From an uncultured Tenacibaculum sp. (GTDB taxonomy: Bacteria; Bacteroidota; Bacteroidia; Flavobacteriales; Flavobacteriaceae): DNA of 64,000 bases. The position numbers and the translations under genes were made by a program. Numbering within the stretch: position 1 is the stretch's first letter; each line of letters opens with the position of its first letter. The notes under the pieces are model-generated. The model was not told the DNA's origin and did not search any database. It saw only the letters and a program-made list of their open reading frames with translations. Positions 43,286 to 52,556 of this stretch are shown here, piece after piece. The stretch is from contig NZ_CANMAX010000001.1 in the NCBI RefSeq assembly GCF_947495995.1, positions 62,001 through 126,000 of the forward strand, given 5' to 3'.

Positions 43286-45955
43286 TTAATCTGCAAGTAC
43301 TGGATTCAACCACTTTTTTGCATGTTCTAAAGAATTACCTCTTCGGTTAACATAATCTTTTAGCTGATCTTCTTTTATTTTCCCTAAACCGAAATATTTA
43401 GATTCTGGATTTCCGAAATAATACCCAGAAACACTTGCTGCTGGCCACATGGCTAAACTTTCGGTAAGTTTAACTCCGATAGTCTCTTCCACTTTTAAAA
43501 CATCCCAAATGATATTCTTTTCTAAATGATCTGGACAAGCTGGATAACCTGGAGCTGGACGAATTCCTTTATAACTCTCTTTAATTAATTCTTCGTTAGA
43601 TAAGTTCTCTTGATTTACATATCCCCAATGTTTCGTTCTTACTTCTTTATGTAAGTATTCTGCAAAAGCTTCAGCCAAACGATCTGCGATAGCTTTAATC
43701 ATAATTGAATTATAATCATCGTTATCTTTTTCGAATGCTGCTGCTAATTCTTGAGTTCCGAAACCTGCTGACACACAAAAACAACCTATGTAGTCTTTCT
43801 TTCCAGTTGTTTTTGGCGCTATAAAATCTGCTAATGCAATATTTGGCACACCTGATTTTTTCTTCAATTGCTGACGAAGTGTTACGAAAGCAGCTTGAGT
43901 TTCTCCGTTTTCGTTATATACTTCGATATCATCTTCATTTACTGTATTCGCTGGAAACAGACCAAAAACTGCTTTTGCTTTTAGCAATTGTTCATCTATT
44001 ACTTTTTGTAATAAAACTTGCGCATCTTTATATAATTCTGTTGCTTGTTCTCCAACAATTTCATCAGTTAAAATATTTGGAAACTTTCCGTGTAAATCCC
44101 ACGATCTGAAAAACGGACTCCAATCGATATAATCTAACAGCACTTTTAAATCCAGATTTTCAATAACCTGAGTTCCTAAGAAATTAGGTTCTTTAATCTC
44201 TGAAGTTTCCCAATCTATTTGGAATTTATTTTCTCTTGCTTCAGCTAATGAGATATAATTCTTCTGCTTTGTTCTGTTTAAAAATTGATCTCTAAACTTA
44301 TCGTACTCTGTTCGAATTTGTTCTTTATAAACTTTATTATTCTCTTGTAATAAATCTCCAACAACAGTAACTGCACGAGATGCATCGTTAACATGAACTA
44401 CAGAATTGGTATACTTCGGTGCAATTTTAACCGCCGTGTGTGCTTTTGATGTTGTAGCTCCACCAATTAATAATGGAATATTCATTTGTTCTTTTTCCAT
44501 TTCGTTGGCCAAATACACCATTTCATCTAACGACGGTGTAATTAATCCGCTTAAACCAATAACATCTACTTGCTCTTTTTTAGCAGCTTCAATTATTTTT
44601 TCTGGCGGAACCATTACTCCTAAATCAACAATTTCATAGTTATTACAACCCAAAACAACACTCACAATATTTTTACCAATATCGTGTACATCTCCTTTTA
44701 CAGTTGCCATTAAGATTTTTCCAGCAGATGAAGCAGCACTATCTTTAGACTCTTCAATAAAAGGTTGTAAATATGCTACAGCTCTTTTCATTACACGAGC
44801 TGATTTTACCACTTGAGGTAAGAACATTTTTCCGCTTCCGAATAAATCACCAACCACATTCATTCCTGCCATTAAATTTCCTTCAATAACTTGAATTGGT
44901 CGATCTACTTGCTGCCTTGCTTCCTCAACATCTTCTTCAATAAAAGCATCTAAACCTTTTACTAAACTATATGTAATTCTATCTTGTAATGCTTCTTCTC
45001 GCCAAGCTAACTTTTTAGAATTTTCTTCTTTTTTCGTTCCTCGAACAGTTTCAGCAAAATCTAATAAACGTTCAGTAGCATCGTCTCTTCTATCTAATAA
45101 AACATCTTCTACATGCTCTAATAAGTCTTTAGGAATTTCATCGTACACTTCTAACATGGTAGGATTTACAATTCCCATATTCATTCCATGCTGAATCGCA
45201 TGATATAAGAAAGCAGAATGCATTGCTTCACGTACTATATTATTTCCACGGAAAGAAAAAGACACATTACTCACACCTCCAGAAACACTTGCATACTGTA
45301 AATTTGTTCGAATCCATTTTGTAGCCTTAAAAAAATCTAAAGCATTTTTTCGATGCTCTTCCATTCCAGTTGCTACCGGAAATATATTTGGATCGAAAAT
45401 GATGTCTTCTGGAGCAAACTTTACCTTATCAACTAAAATTCTATATGAACGCTCACAAATTTCAATACGCCTTTCATAATTATCTGCTTGTCCAACTTCA
45501 TCAAAAGCCATAACAATTGTAGCTGCTCCGTATCTTTTAATCAATTTCGCTTGACGGATAAACGTTTCTTCTCCTTCTTTTAAAGAAATTGAATTGACTA
45601 CACATTTACCTTGTGCTACTTGTAATCCCGCTTCGATAATTTCCCATTTAGAGCTATCGATCATAATTGGAATTCGAGCAATATCTGGTTCTGAAGCAAT
45701 CAAATTTAAAAATGTTACCATGGCATGAACACCATCTAACATTCCTTCATCCATATTTACATCAAGAATTTGCGCACCACCTTCTACTTGGTCTCTTGCG
45801 ACTGCTAATGCTTCTTGATATTTTTCTTCTTTAATTAATCGTAAAAATCGTCGAGAACCTGTAACATTTGTTCGTTCGCCAACATTAATAAAGTTACTTT
45901 CTGGAGTAACAATTAATGGTTCTAATCCTGATAATTTTAAATATCTACTGCTCAT
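43286..45955 (-). CDS. metH: Methionine synthase, folate/B12/activation domains
   Basis: This 889-residue protein is the C-terminal part of a split cobalamin-dependent methionine synthase. The pterin-binding domain (about residues 1-290) includes [17 protein letters not shown] and [13 protein letters not shown]. The B12 cap and binding domains (about 300-560) carry [10 protein letters not shown], with the cobalt ligand His424. The C-terminal SAM-dependent activation domain contains [12 protein letters not shown]. It transfers the methyl group from 5-methyl-THF by way of cobalamin. The homocysteine-binding domain is the separate gene upstream, which overlaps this one by 11 bases. Confidence 0.96.
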   Translation of the reverse strand: MSSRYLKLSGLEPLIVTPESNFINVGERTNVTGSRRFLRLIKEEKYQEALAVARDQVEGGAQILDVNMDEGMLDGVHAMVTFLNLIASEPDIARIPIMIDSSKWEIIEAGLQVAQGKCVVNSISLKEGEETFIRQAKLIKRYGAATIVMAFDEVGQADNYERRIEICERSYRILVDKVKFAPEDIIFDPNIFPVATGMEEHRKNALDFFKATKWIRTNLQYASVSGGVSNVSFSFRGNNIVREAMHSAFLYHAIQHGMNMGIVNPTMLEVYDEIPKDLLEHVEDVLLDRRDDATERLLDFAETVRGTKKEENSKKLAWREEALQDRITYSLVKGLDAFIEEDVEEARQQVDRPIQVIEGNLMAGMNVVGDLFGSGKMFLPQVVKSARVMKRAVAYLQPFIEESKDSAASSAGKILMATVKGDVHDIGKNIVSVVLGCNNYEIVDLGVMVPPEKIIEAAKKEQVDVIGLSGLITPSLDEMVYLANEMEKEQMNIPLLIGGATTSKAHTAVKIAPKYTNSVVHVNDASRAVTVVGDLLQENNKVYKEQIRTEYDKFRDQFLNRTKQKNYISLAEARENKFQIDWETSEIKEPNFLGTQVIENLDLKVLLDYIDWSPFFRSWDLHGKFPNILTDEIVGEQATELYKDAQVLLQKVIDEQLLKAKAVFGLFPANTVNEDDIEVYNENGETQAAFVTLRQQLKKKSGVPNIALADFIAPKTTGKKDYIGCFCVSAGFGTQELAAAFEKDNDDYNSIMIKAIADRLAEAFAEYLHKEVRTKHWGYVNQENLSNEELIKESYKGIRPAPGYPACPDHLEKNIIWDVLKVEETIGVKLTESLAMWPAASVSGYYFGNPESKYFGLGKIKEDQLKDYVNRRGNSLEHAKKWLNPVLAD

Positions 45956-46958
45956 TCCCTGCTACCAAAACTTTTCTTGGTTTATAATTTTTAGCCACAT
46001 TTGCAATTGCTTTAATGTGTGCTGGAGAAGTTCCACAACAACCTCCAATAATATTAATTAATCCATCTTTTAAAAAACTCTCAATTAAATCTCTCATTTC
46101 TTCTGGAGTTTGATCATATTCACCAAAAGCATTTGGCAAACCTGCATTTGGATGTGCAGAAGTAAAAAACTCTGTGTTATGCGATAATCGTTTTAGATAA
46201 GGTTCTAATTGTTCTGCTCCTAAAGCACAATTAAATCCGACACTTAATAAAGGAATATGAGATATTGAAATTAAGAAAGCCTCAACTGTTTGTCCAGATA
46301 ATGTTCTTCCACTAGCATCTGTAATCGTTCCAGAAATCATTACTGGAATTTCGATTCCTCTTTCTTCTTTGACTTCTTCAATAGCAAAAATTGCAGCTTT
46401 TGCATTTAATGTATCAAATATTGTTTCAACAAGTAAAACATCTGAACCACCATCCAATAAAGCTTCTACTTGTTGTTTGTAAGCGATACGTAAATCATCG
46501 AAAGTTACAGCTCTATATTCTGGCTTATTTACATCTGGAGATAAACTTGCTGTTCTGTTTGTTGGACCAATAGAGCCGGCTACAAAACGTGGTTGCTCTG
46601 GATTTTTAGCTGTAAATTCATCTGCTACTTCTTTAGCAATTTTTGCAGACTGAAAATTTAGTTCATAGACTAAATCTTCCATATCATAGTCTGCCATAGC
46701 TATTGTTGTTCCAGAAAAAGTATTGGTTTCAATAATATCTGCTCCAGCCTCTAAATATTTTCTATGTACTGATTTTACAGCTTCTGGCTGTGTTATAGAT
46801 AATAGATCATTGTTTCCTTTTAATGGAATATGATGTGATGTAAATCTTTCTCCACGAAAATCTTCTTCTGTGAATTTAAATTCTTGAAGCATAGTTCCCA
46901 TTGCACCATCAAGTACAAGGATTCTTTTTTGTATTTCTGTAAAAATGTTGTGTGACAT
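45945..46958 (-). CDS. Homocysteine S-methyltransferase subunit of split MetH
   Basis: The 337-residue protein corresponds to the N-terminal domain of MetH. The barrel contains [12 protein letters not shown] and NTFSGT, and the zinc-binding cysteines occur in GFNCALG and the paired IGGCCGTSP. It binds and activates homocysteine for methylation by the downstream subunit. The 11-base overlap supports coupled, equimolar production. The ATG at 46958 lies at the base of a hairpin controlled by the SAM riboswitch upstream. Confidence 0.93.
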   Translation of the reverse strand: MSHNIFTEIQKRILVLDGAMGTMLQEFKFTEEDFRGERFTSHHIPLKGNNDLLSITQPEAVKSVHRKYLEAGADIIETNTFSGTTIAMADYDMEDLVYELNFQSAKIAKEVADEFTAKNPEQPRFVAGSIGPTNRTASLSPDVNKPEYRAVTFDDLRIAYKQQVEALLDGGSDVLLVETIFDTLNAKAAIFAIEEVKEERGIEIPVMISGTITDASGRTLSGQTVEAFLISISHIPLLSVGFNCALGAEQLEPYLKRLSHNTEFFTSAHPNAGLPNAFGEYDQTPEEMRDLIESFLKDGLINIIGGCCGTSPAHIKAIANVAKNYKPRKVLVAGNEQ

Positions 46959-46990
46959 TCCTGATATTTATTAGTTAAAGTTATCAGGAA
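46958..46990 (-). promoter_or_regulatory. Start-codon sequestering hairpin of the SAM riboswitch
   Basis: In the mRNA UUCCUGAUA (46990-46982) pairs with UAUCAGGAA (46966-46958). This 9-bp stem has a 15-base loop and its last base is the A of the start codon. It is the expression platform: formed means translation off. Confidence 0.75.
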
Positions 46991-47009
46991 AAGAAGAAGT
47001 ATTCTTTGG

Positions 47010-47122
47010 GTTATCTCTCCACAATATTTTAAATATTGAAGTAGAATTTAGCACCTTCTTTGTTCACACAAAGGGTTGCTAAGGCTTCAAAGGGTCTATT
47101 CCCTCCACCTTTCTTGATAACT
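47010..47122 (-). ncRNA. SAM-I (S-box) riboswitch aptamer
   Basis: The minus strand carries the S-box core in order: GUUAUCAAGAAAGGUGGAGGGA, then UGAAGCC and UAGCAACC, then AAGGUGCUAAAUUC, then GAGAGAUAAC. P1 pairs GUUAUC (47121-47116) with GAUAAC (47015-47010). It precedes the homocysteine methyltransferase gene and should turn the metH-metF operon down when SAM is plentiful. Confidence 0.95.
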
Positions 47123-47146
47123 ATAAAATGTTTATGAACTGAATTA

Positions 47147-47177
47147 CAAAGTTATTAGTTTATTTTTTATTACACAA
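47147..47177 (-). promoter_or_regulatory. Promoter of the riboswitch-metH operon
   Basis: On the minus strand a -33 TTG (47177-47175) is followed after 20 bases by the exact -7 box TAACTTTG (47154-47147). Transcription should start near 47140, some 20 bases before the aptamer. Confidence 0.7.
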
Positions 47178-47221
47178 TAATAGATTGTTTTATATTTAAA
47201 TTTATTATTTAAACCTCCAAA

Positions 47222-48025
47222 ATGGATATTGAAAAAGTTAGACAAAAAATTCAATCTTATAAAGATGAAGTTAAAGATTTACATCCTTTTTTAAAAAACT
47301 TCTTTACTCATCTACCTTATATTAAACATATAGAATACACTCATGGAAACAGAGAATATGGTTCTGACTTTGTCTTAGTACAAGAAGATCAAACATTACT
47401 TAAAGAAAAATATACAGGTGTAGTTGTCAAAAGTCAAAAAATTACACAGTCAGACATTGAAAATATTGAACGTCAAATAAATGAATCTTTTAGGATGCCT
47501 AAAACTATTTTTAATGGGCAAAAAAGAATTTTGTTAGATAATGTATGGTTTATAACTAACAATAAAATTACTATTAATGCTCAAGATAAAATCAAAGAAT
47601 ACTTCCGTGGTAAAAACCTAACAATTATAGATATAGATCAACTGACTAATCTAGTTTTAAATCATTATAAAGAATTCCAAAATATTTTAAAAGATAATAT
47701 TTTCACTATAGAAAATAATCACATAAAAGGTTCTGGTAAATTTCCAAAAATTGATATACAAGGGAAATATTTAGGTTATTATGAAAATAACTATAATGAA
47801 CAATTTATCTTCATTGGTGATCAAAAAAATCAAACTGCTACAATATACGGCGGAGATTTAGGTTGGGAAACAGAAATTAAATTATCAATGGAAATGGATA
47901 AAACAGATTATATTTTCAGCAAAAATGAAATACTATGGATATCAATTTGTTTTTCAAATATGTCTTCAAAAGATATAACAGAAACTAACTCTTTTTTTAC
48001 AGAAAAACTAAGCTACATTTTATAA
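47222..48025 (+). CDS. Restriction-endonuclease-like (PD-(D/E)XK-type) protein
   Basis: The 267-residue protein has an N-terminal part reading EYTHGNREYGSDFVLVQED, then KYTGVVVKSQKI, then IENIERQINESF. This spacing (Gly-Ser-Asp, then a beta strand ending in V-x-K) resembles the PD-(D/E)XK nuclease core of Mrr-like proteins. Asp48 is in GSDF, and a lysine is in VVVKSQ. The C-terminal half has no recognised domain. No methyltransferase or partner gene is adjacent. It stands alone between the metH riboswitch and a terminator. The fold is an inference from short motifs. Confidence 0.6.
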   Translation: MDIEKVRQKIQSYKDEVKDLHPFLKNFFTHLPYIKHIEYTHGNREYGSDFVLVQEDQTLLKEKYTGVVVKSQKITQSDIENIERQINESFRMPKTIFNGQKRILLDNVWFITNNKITINAQDKIKEYFRGKNLTIIDIDQLTNLVLNHYKEFQNILKDNIFTIENNHIKGSGKFPKIDIQGKYLGYYENNYNEQFIFIGDQKNQTATIYGGDLGWETEIKLSMEMDKTDYIFSKNEILWISICFSNMSSKDITETNSFFTEKLSYIL

Positions 48026-48027
48026 TC

Positions 48028-48059
48028 AAAAAGCCTTTTCAAAAATGAAAAGGCTTTTT
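48028..48059. terminator. Bidirectional terminator between nuclease-like and cysM genes
   Basis: The arms AAAAAGCCTTTTC and GAAAAGGCTTTTT enclose a 6-base loop between convergent genes, with T-runs on both strands. Confidence 0.85.
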
Positions 48060-48096
48060 ATTTATATATTTTCGACGACAATCGAACTAAAATTCT

Positions 48097-48984
48097 CTAC
48101 ACAAAAATATCTGATGATAAATAACGATCTCCTCGATCACATATAATTGCAACTATAATTCCTTCATCTAGTGTTTCTGCTAATTTTAATGCTGAAGCTA
48201 CTGCTCCACCACTACTCATTCCTGAGAAAATTCCTTCCTCACGAGCTAAACGAATGGTCATTGCTTTTGCTTCTTCTTGATTTACCTCTAAAACTTTATC
48301 AATTTTTTCTCTTTTAAAAATTGCAGGTAAATATTCTTCTGGCCATTTACGAATTCCTGGAATACGAGCTCCTTCTTTTGGCTGAACACCAACAATGGTA
48401 ATATCTTTATTTTGTTCTTTTAAATAATCTGAAACTCCTGTAATTGTTCCTGTAGTTCCCATAGCAGAAACAAAATGAGTCACTTTTCCTTCAGTATCTC
48501 TCCAAATTTCTGGTCCGGTTGTACTATAATGTGCTTTCGGATTATCTAAGTTATCAAACTGATTTAATCTAAAATATCCTTTCTTGTATTTTAATTCTAA
48601 AGCATGATCAATAGCTCCTTCCATGCCAACTTCAGATGGTGTTAAGATTACTTCTGCTCCGTAAGCTCGCATTGTTTTTACACGTTCTACAGTTGCATGT
48701 TCTGGCATTACTAATACCATATTTAATCCTAAAACTTTCGCCATTAATGCAAGTGCAATTCCTGTATTTCCACTTGTTGCTTCTACTAAAGTATCTCCTT
48801 TTTTAATGTTATTCTTTTTCAAAGCTTCAGAAATCATGTAATACGCTGCTCTATCTTTTACACTTCCTCCTGGATTATGTCCTTCTAACTTTAAAAACAG
48901 ACGAACATTTTCTTTATTTATAATATTTGTAGCTTCTACTAAAGGTGTATTTCCTACAAAATCTGTAATATTTTTTGCGTTCAT
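48097..48984 (-). CDS. cysM: Cysteine synthase B
   Basis: This PLP enzyme makes cysteine from O-acetylserine and sulfide. The 295-residue product has the PLP lysine Lys43 in GGSVKDRAA, the substrate loop EATSGNTGIA and the phosphate-binding loop GTTGTITG. The family end IICDRGDRYLSS is also present. The short form and GHNPGGSVKDR fit CysM rather than CysK. It is the last gene of the sulfur run, 3 bases after the serine acetyltransferase gene, so the two consecutive steps are made together. Confidence 0.93.
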   Translation of the reverse strand: MNAKNITDFVGNTPLVEATNIINKENVRLFLKLEGHNPGGSVKDRAAYYMISEALKKNNIKKGDTLVEATSGNTGIALALMAKVLGLNMVLVMPEHATVERVKTMRAYGAEVILTPSEVGMEGAIDHALELKYKKGYFRLNQFDNLDNPKAHYSTTGPEIWRDTEGKVTHFVSAMGTTGTITGVSDYLKEQNKDITIVGVQPKEGARIPGIRKWPEEYLPAIFKREKIDKVLEVNQEEAKAMTIRLAREEGIFSGMSSGGAVASALKLAETLDEGIIVAIICDRGDRYLSSDIFV

Positions 48985-48987
48985 ATA

Positions 48988-49710
48988 CTAGTTGTAAATA
49001 CTATTTTGTGATTTATAAATCACAGTTGAATTTGGCTCTATAGACTTTGTTATGCAAACATTTGCTCCGATAACTGTATTTGATCCAACCACAATATTTC
49101 CTAAAATTGTAGCATTTGCATAAATGGTTACATTACTTTCTATCGTTGGGTGCCTTTTAACTTCTGCTAATTCTTTTTTTACTTGAATTCCACCTAAAGT
49201 TACTCCTTGATAAATACTAACATTATTTTCAATAATTGTAGTTTCACCTATTACGACACCTGTTGCATGATCGATAAAGAAAGCTTCTCCAATTGTTGCT
49301 CCTGGATGAATATCTACACCAGTTAAACTATGTGCATATTCACTCATCATTCGAGGTAAAATTGGAACATTAATTTTATACAATTCATGACTTAAACGAT
49401 ATATCGCAATGGCATGAAAACCTGGATATGCTAAATATACTTCTCCTAAACTTTTACAAGCTGGATCTGTATTTTCAAAAGCTTTAGCATCTAAATCTAA
49501 TTTCTTTCGGATATCGCAGAATGATGTTTGATAATACATCCAAATTTCTTCGTGCTTTTCTACAGATAACCCTTTTAAGATTTTTACAAACTTACTTTTT
49601 AAATGATTGGCTTTTTCCTGACAAACATCTTCAAACAATGCATAAAATAGTTGTTTTGTAAAGTATTCTACATCGTCTTTTAGTGATAAGTTGTAATTTC
49701 TGAATTGCAT
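48988..49710 (-). CDS. Serine O-acetyltransferase
   Basis: The 240-residue enzyme acetylates serine to O-acetylserine, the acceptor for sulfide. A helical N-terminal domain is followed by a left-handed beta-helix of hexapeptide repeats (VDIHPGATIGEAFFIDHATG through IGANVCITKSIEP). The catalytic His-Asp pair is in FIDHATG, and GVTLGG follows it. It matches the EpsC/CysE serine acetyltransferases. The cysM start follows within 3 bases. Feedback inhibition by cysteine is common in the family but cannot be judged here. Confidence 0.92.
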   Translation of the reverse strand: MQFRNYNLSLKDDVEYFTKQLFYALFEDVCQEKANHLKSKFVKILKGLSVEKHEEIWMYYQTSFCDIRKKLDLDAKAFENTDPACKSLGEVYLAYPGFHAIAIYRLSHELYKINVPILPRMMSEYAHSLTGVDIHPGATIGEAFFIDHATGVVIGETTIIENNVSIYQGVTLGGIQVKKELAEVKRHPTIESNVTIYANATILGNIVVGSNTVIGANVCITKSIEPNSTVIYKSQNSIYN

Positions 49711-49733
49711 TTTAATTTTTTATATAAATATAA

Positions 49734-50060
49734 TTAACTTTCTGGAGCCAACTCTACTTCTAAACCTTCTAATTCTGGTGTCATTTGTATTTGACAACCC
49801 AACCTACTATTATCTTCTACATCGAAAGCTTCTGCTAACATCGCATCTTCATCATCAGACATTTCTGGAAGCTCGTGGTTAGACGTAACATAACATTGAC
49901 AAGAAGCACACATGGCCATTCCTCCACAAATTCCTATGGTTCCTTCTGGAGCTAATTCGTAAGAACGAACAACTTCCATTAAGTTCATTGCCATATCTGT
50001 CGGAGCAAGTACATTATGAATTACACCTTCTCTGTCTTTTATTTTTATATTAATATCCAT
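49734..50060 (-). CDS. 2Fe-2S ferredoxin, adrenodoxin type
   Basis: The 108-residue protein has cluster ligands Cys45, Cys51, Cys54 and Cys89 (CGGMAMCASCQC ... LGCQ). This C-x5-C-x2-C-x34-C spacing is that of adrenodoxin/putidaredoxin-type ferredoxins. It should carry single electrons in the cytoplasm. The neighbouring reductase and the sulfite reductase in the same run suggest the route NADPH to reductase to ferredoxin to sulfite reductase. Confidence 0.9.
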   Translation of the reverse strand: MDINIKIKDREGVIHNVLAPTDMAMNLMEVVRSYELAPEGTIGICGGMAMCASCQCYVTSNHELPEMSDDEDAMLAEAFDVEDNSRLGCQIQMTPELEGLEVELAPES

Positions 50061-50067
50061 TTTTTAA

Positions 50068-50126
50068 GTCTTTAGTAAAAAGTAGTAAATATTAAACACT
50101 TCGATAATTACAACTCTTTACTTTTT
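50068..50126. repeat. Intergenic inverted repeat in the sulfur operon
   Basis: AGTAAAAAGTAGTAAA pairs with TTTACTTTTTACT apart from a 3-base bulge. It sits between the ferredoxin and the reductase genes and has no good T-run for either strand, so it may be a processing or stability element. Confidence 0.45.
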
Positions 50127-50142
50127 ACTCTTTTATTTAATG

Positions 50143-51198
50143 CTAATTAATTGCTTTTACTACGGCTTTTGGCGCCTCTTTTTTAGTTCCATCAAAACCT
50201 TCTACTCCTCCTACAGTTGTATATTTCATTACATACTTTTTATCTGGAAAGATTCTCTTATATGCACTCTGACACATTAAAGTAGCTTCATGGAAACCGC
50301 ATAAGATTAATTTTAATTTACCTGGATATGTATTCACATCTCCAATAGCATAAATCCCTGGGATATTTGTTTGATAATCTAAAGAATTGTCAACTTTAAT
50401 AGCATTCTTTTCAATTTCTAATCCCCAATTTCCAATCGGCCCAAGTTTTGGAGCTAATCCGAATAAAGGAATGAAATGATCTGTATCAATTATAAATGGT
50501 TCTTTATCTTTTTGCTCTACAACAACACCTGTAACTTTATCGTCTCCAAGAATTCCTTTTACCTCAGCAGGAGTAATTAAATTAATCTTTCCTAAGTTCT
50601 TTAATTCTTGAACTTTTTCTACTGAATCTAAAGCTCCTCTAAATTCATTTCTTCTATGAATTAATGTTACTGATTTTGCAACATCTGTTAAGAAAATTGA
50701 CCAGTCTAAAGCAGAATCTCCACCACCTGCAATTACAACATCTTTATCACGATATAATTCAGGTTCTTTAATCATGTATTCGACTCCATTATCTTCGAAT
50801 TGAGCTAGATTATCAATCTTAGGTTTTCTTGGCTCAAAACTACCTAAACCTCCAGCAATTGCAACTACTGGTGCTTTGTGTTTTGTTCCTTTATTCGTTG
50901 TAACGATAAATGTTCCATCGTCTTGTTTATCGATTGTTTCTGCACGTTCTCCTAAAGTAAAACCTGGTTGAAACTGCTTTCCTTGTTCTAATAACTTCTC
51001 CGTTAAATCACCTGCTAAAATTTCAGGATAAGCTGGTATATCGTAAATTGGTTTTTTCGGATAAATCTCTGAACATTGTCCACCTGGTTGTGCTAATGCA
51101 TCTATTAAATGACAACGTAATTTTAATAATCCTGCTTCAAAAACTGTAAATAAACCTGTTGGTCCTGCTCCTATTATTAATATATCTGTTTCTATCAT
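50143..51198 (-). CDS. Ferredoxin-NAD(P)+ reductase, thioredoxin-reductase-like
   Basis: The 351-residue flavoprotein has the FAD motif GAGPTGLFTVFEAG, the NAD(P) motif GGGDSALDW and the FAD segment IYAIGDVNTYPGKLKLILCGFHEA. It lacks the CxxC redox pair of thioredoxin reductases, which matches type 2 ferredoxin-NADP reductases. It should feed electrons to the ferredoxin encoded next. It overlaps the precorrin-2 dehydrogenase gene by 4 bases, placing it inside the sirohaem and sulfite-reduction block. Confidence 0.88.
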   Translation of the reverse strand: MIETDILIIGAGPTGLFTVFEAGLLKLRCHLIDALAQPGGQCSEIYPKKPIYDIPAYPEILAGDLTEKLLEQGKQFQPGFTLGERAETIDKQDDGTFIVTTNKGTKHKAPVVAIAGGLGSFEPRKPKIDNLAQFEDNGVEYMIKEPELYRDKDVVIAGGGDSALDWSIFLTDVAKSVTLIHRRNEFRGALDSVEKVQELKNLGKINLITPAEVKGILGDDKVTGVVVEQKDKEPFIIDTDHFIPLFGLAPKLGPIGNWGLEIEKNAIKVDNSLDYQTNIPGIYAIGDVNTYPGKLKLILCGFHEATLMCQSAYKRIFPDKKYVMKYTTVGGVEGFDGTKKEAPKAVVKAIN

Positions 51199-51785
51199 TT
51201 TTCTATCTTTTCTACTAAACCTTTAGTAAACTCGTTTAATGTTTCTACTTTTTGTTCAAAATTTCCTTTAATTGTTTTTCTATACTCGTTCAAATTCTGC
51301 ACGAGGTCATCTATTTTATCTGGAATTACTTCCTCAAAAAATTGTCGTAATCTTTTTGCTGTTGTAGGTGATTTTCCATTGGTAGAAATTGCAATCTTTA
51401 CATTTCCTTTGGTAACTACACCTCCCATATAAAAATCACAATATGGTGGATTATCTGCTACATTTACCAACTTACTTTGCGCTCTACAATCTTTGTAAAC
51501 CTCAACGTTTATTTCAGGAATATCTGTGGTTGCGATCACAATATGTTTTCCATCTAAATACGAAGTTTTATACATATCGTTAATTAGCGTGACATCACCC
51601 TTTTTTGCTAAAGCTTTTGTTCCTTCTCTAAACATTGGAGAAACAATCGTAATTTTTGCATCTGGGCTAGATTTTAACAGAAACGTAAGTTTTTCTTCTG
51701 CAACAAAACCTCCTCCTACAACTAACACCTGTAAATTCTTAACCTTAAGAAAGACAGGATATAAATTATTTCTTTCTTCAACCAT
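51195..51785 (-). CDS. Precorrin-2 dehydrogenase / sirohydrochlorin ferrochelatase
   Basis: The 196-residue protein matches the Met8p/CysG N-terminal module. The opening YPVFLKVKNLQVLVVGGGFVAEEK is the NAD-binding motif. The catalytic-type Asp lies in NVADNPPYCDFYMGG, and STNGKSPTTAKRLR follows. It oxidises precorrin-2 and may insert iron to finish sirohaem, the cofactor of sulfite reductase. It overlaps the cobA gene by 8 bases and the reductase gene by 4, so the set is translated as a unit. Confidence 0.9.
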   Translation of the reverse strand: MVEERNNLYPVFLKVKNLQVLVVGGGFVAEEKLTFLLKSSPDAKITIVSPMFREGTKALAKKGDVTLINDMYKTSYLDGKHIVIATTDIPEINVEVYKDCRAQSKLVNVADNPPYCDFYMGGVVTKGNVKIAISTNGKSPTTAKRLRQFFEEVIPDKIDDLVQNLNEYRKTIKGNFEQKVETLNEFTKGLVEKIEK

Positions 51786-52551
51786 TTGTAACTGCTTTTA
51801 TTCCTACTTCATTTTGAATCTTTGCTAAGATTTCTCTATGTCTTACTACTTCTCCAATAACTATAATCGCAGGATTACTTAGTTGTTTTTCTTCAACTAC
51901 TGCTGCTATAGTATTTACAGTTCCCACTCCAACTTTTTCTTGTGGTGTTGTTCCTTCTTGAATAATTGCTACAGGTACATCACCTTTTCCTTCTTGTTCA
52001 AACAAACTTGTGATTTGAGAAAGTTTTCCCATTCCCATTAATATCACAACTGTTGCGTTTGATTTTGCTGCTAATGCAACATCTTTAGAAAGTTTATGCT
52101 GTTTTGTAGTTCCTGTAATTACCCAGAAACTTTCTACGCTTCCTCTTTTTGTTAATGGTACATTTTGATATGCTGGAACTGCTATTGATGACGAAATCCC
52201 TGGAACCATTGCCACTTCTAACCCGTGTTGTGCTGCGTATTCCATTTCTTCAGAACCTCTTCCGAAGATAAAAGGATCTCCACCTTTTAAACGAACCACG
52301 TGTCCGTGCGATTTTCCTCTAGCAACAATTAACTCATTGATTTGTTCTTGTTGATATCGGTAACAACCACGACGTTTTCCTACAAAAATTAACTCAGCAT
52401 TCGGATTCACGTGATCTAACAATTCTGCATTTACTAAAGCGTCGTATAATACAACATCTGCTCTTTGTAATGCTTTAATTGCTTTTAATGTGATTAATTC
52501 AGGATCTCCCGGTCCTGCTCCTACTACAGTTAATTTTGGAATTACGTTCAT
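51778..52551 (-). CDS. cobA: Uroporphyrinogen-III C-methyltransferase
   Basis: The 257-residue enzyme adds two methyl groups from SAM to uroporphyrinogen III, giving precorrin-2. The motifs LTVVGAGPGDPELITLKA, LYDALV, VVRLKGGDPFIFGRG and VPGISS are those of the SUMT family. With the next gene it makes sirohaem. It starts 5 bases after the sulfite reductase gene, so cofactor and apoenzyme are co-produced. No other cobalamin-synthesis genes are nearby, which favours a sirohaem role. Confidence 0.94.
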   Translation of the reverse strand: MNVIPKLTVVGAGPGDPELITLKAIKALQRADVVLYDALVNAELLDHVNPNAELIFVGKRRGCYRYQQEQINELIVARGKSHGHVVRLKGGDPFIFGRGSEEMEYAAQHGLEVAMVPGISSSIAVPAYQNVPLTKRGSVESFWVITGTTKQHKLSKDVALAAKSNATVVILMGMGKLSQITSLFEQEGKGDVPVAIIQEGTTPQEKVGVGTVNTIAAVVEEKQLSNPAIIVIGEVVRHREILAKIQNEVGIKAVTNG

Positions 52552-52556
52552 CGTAT

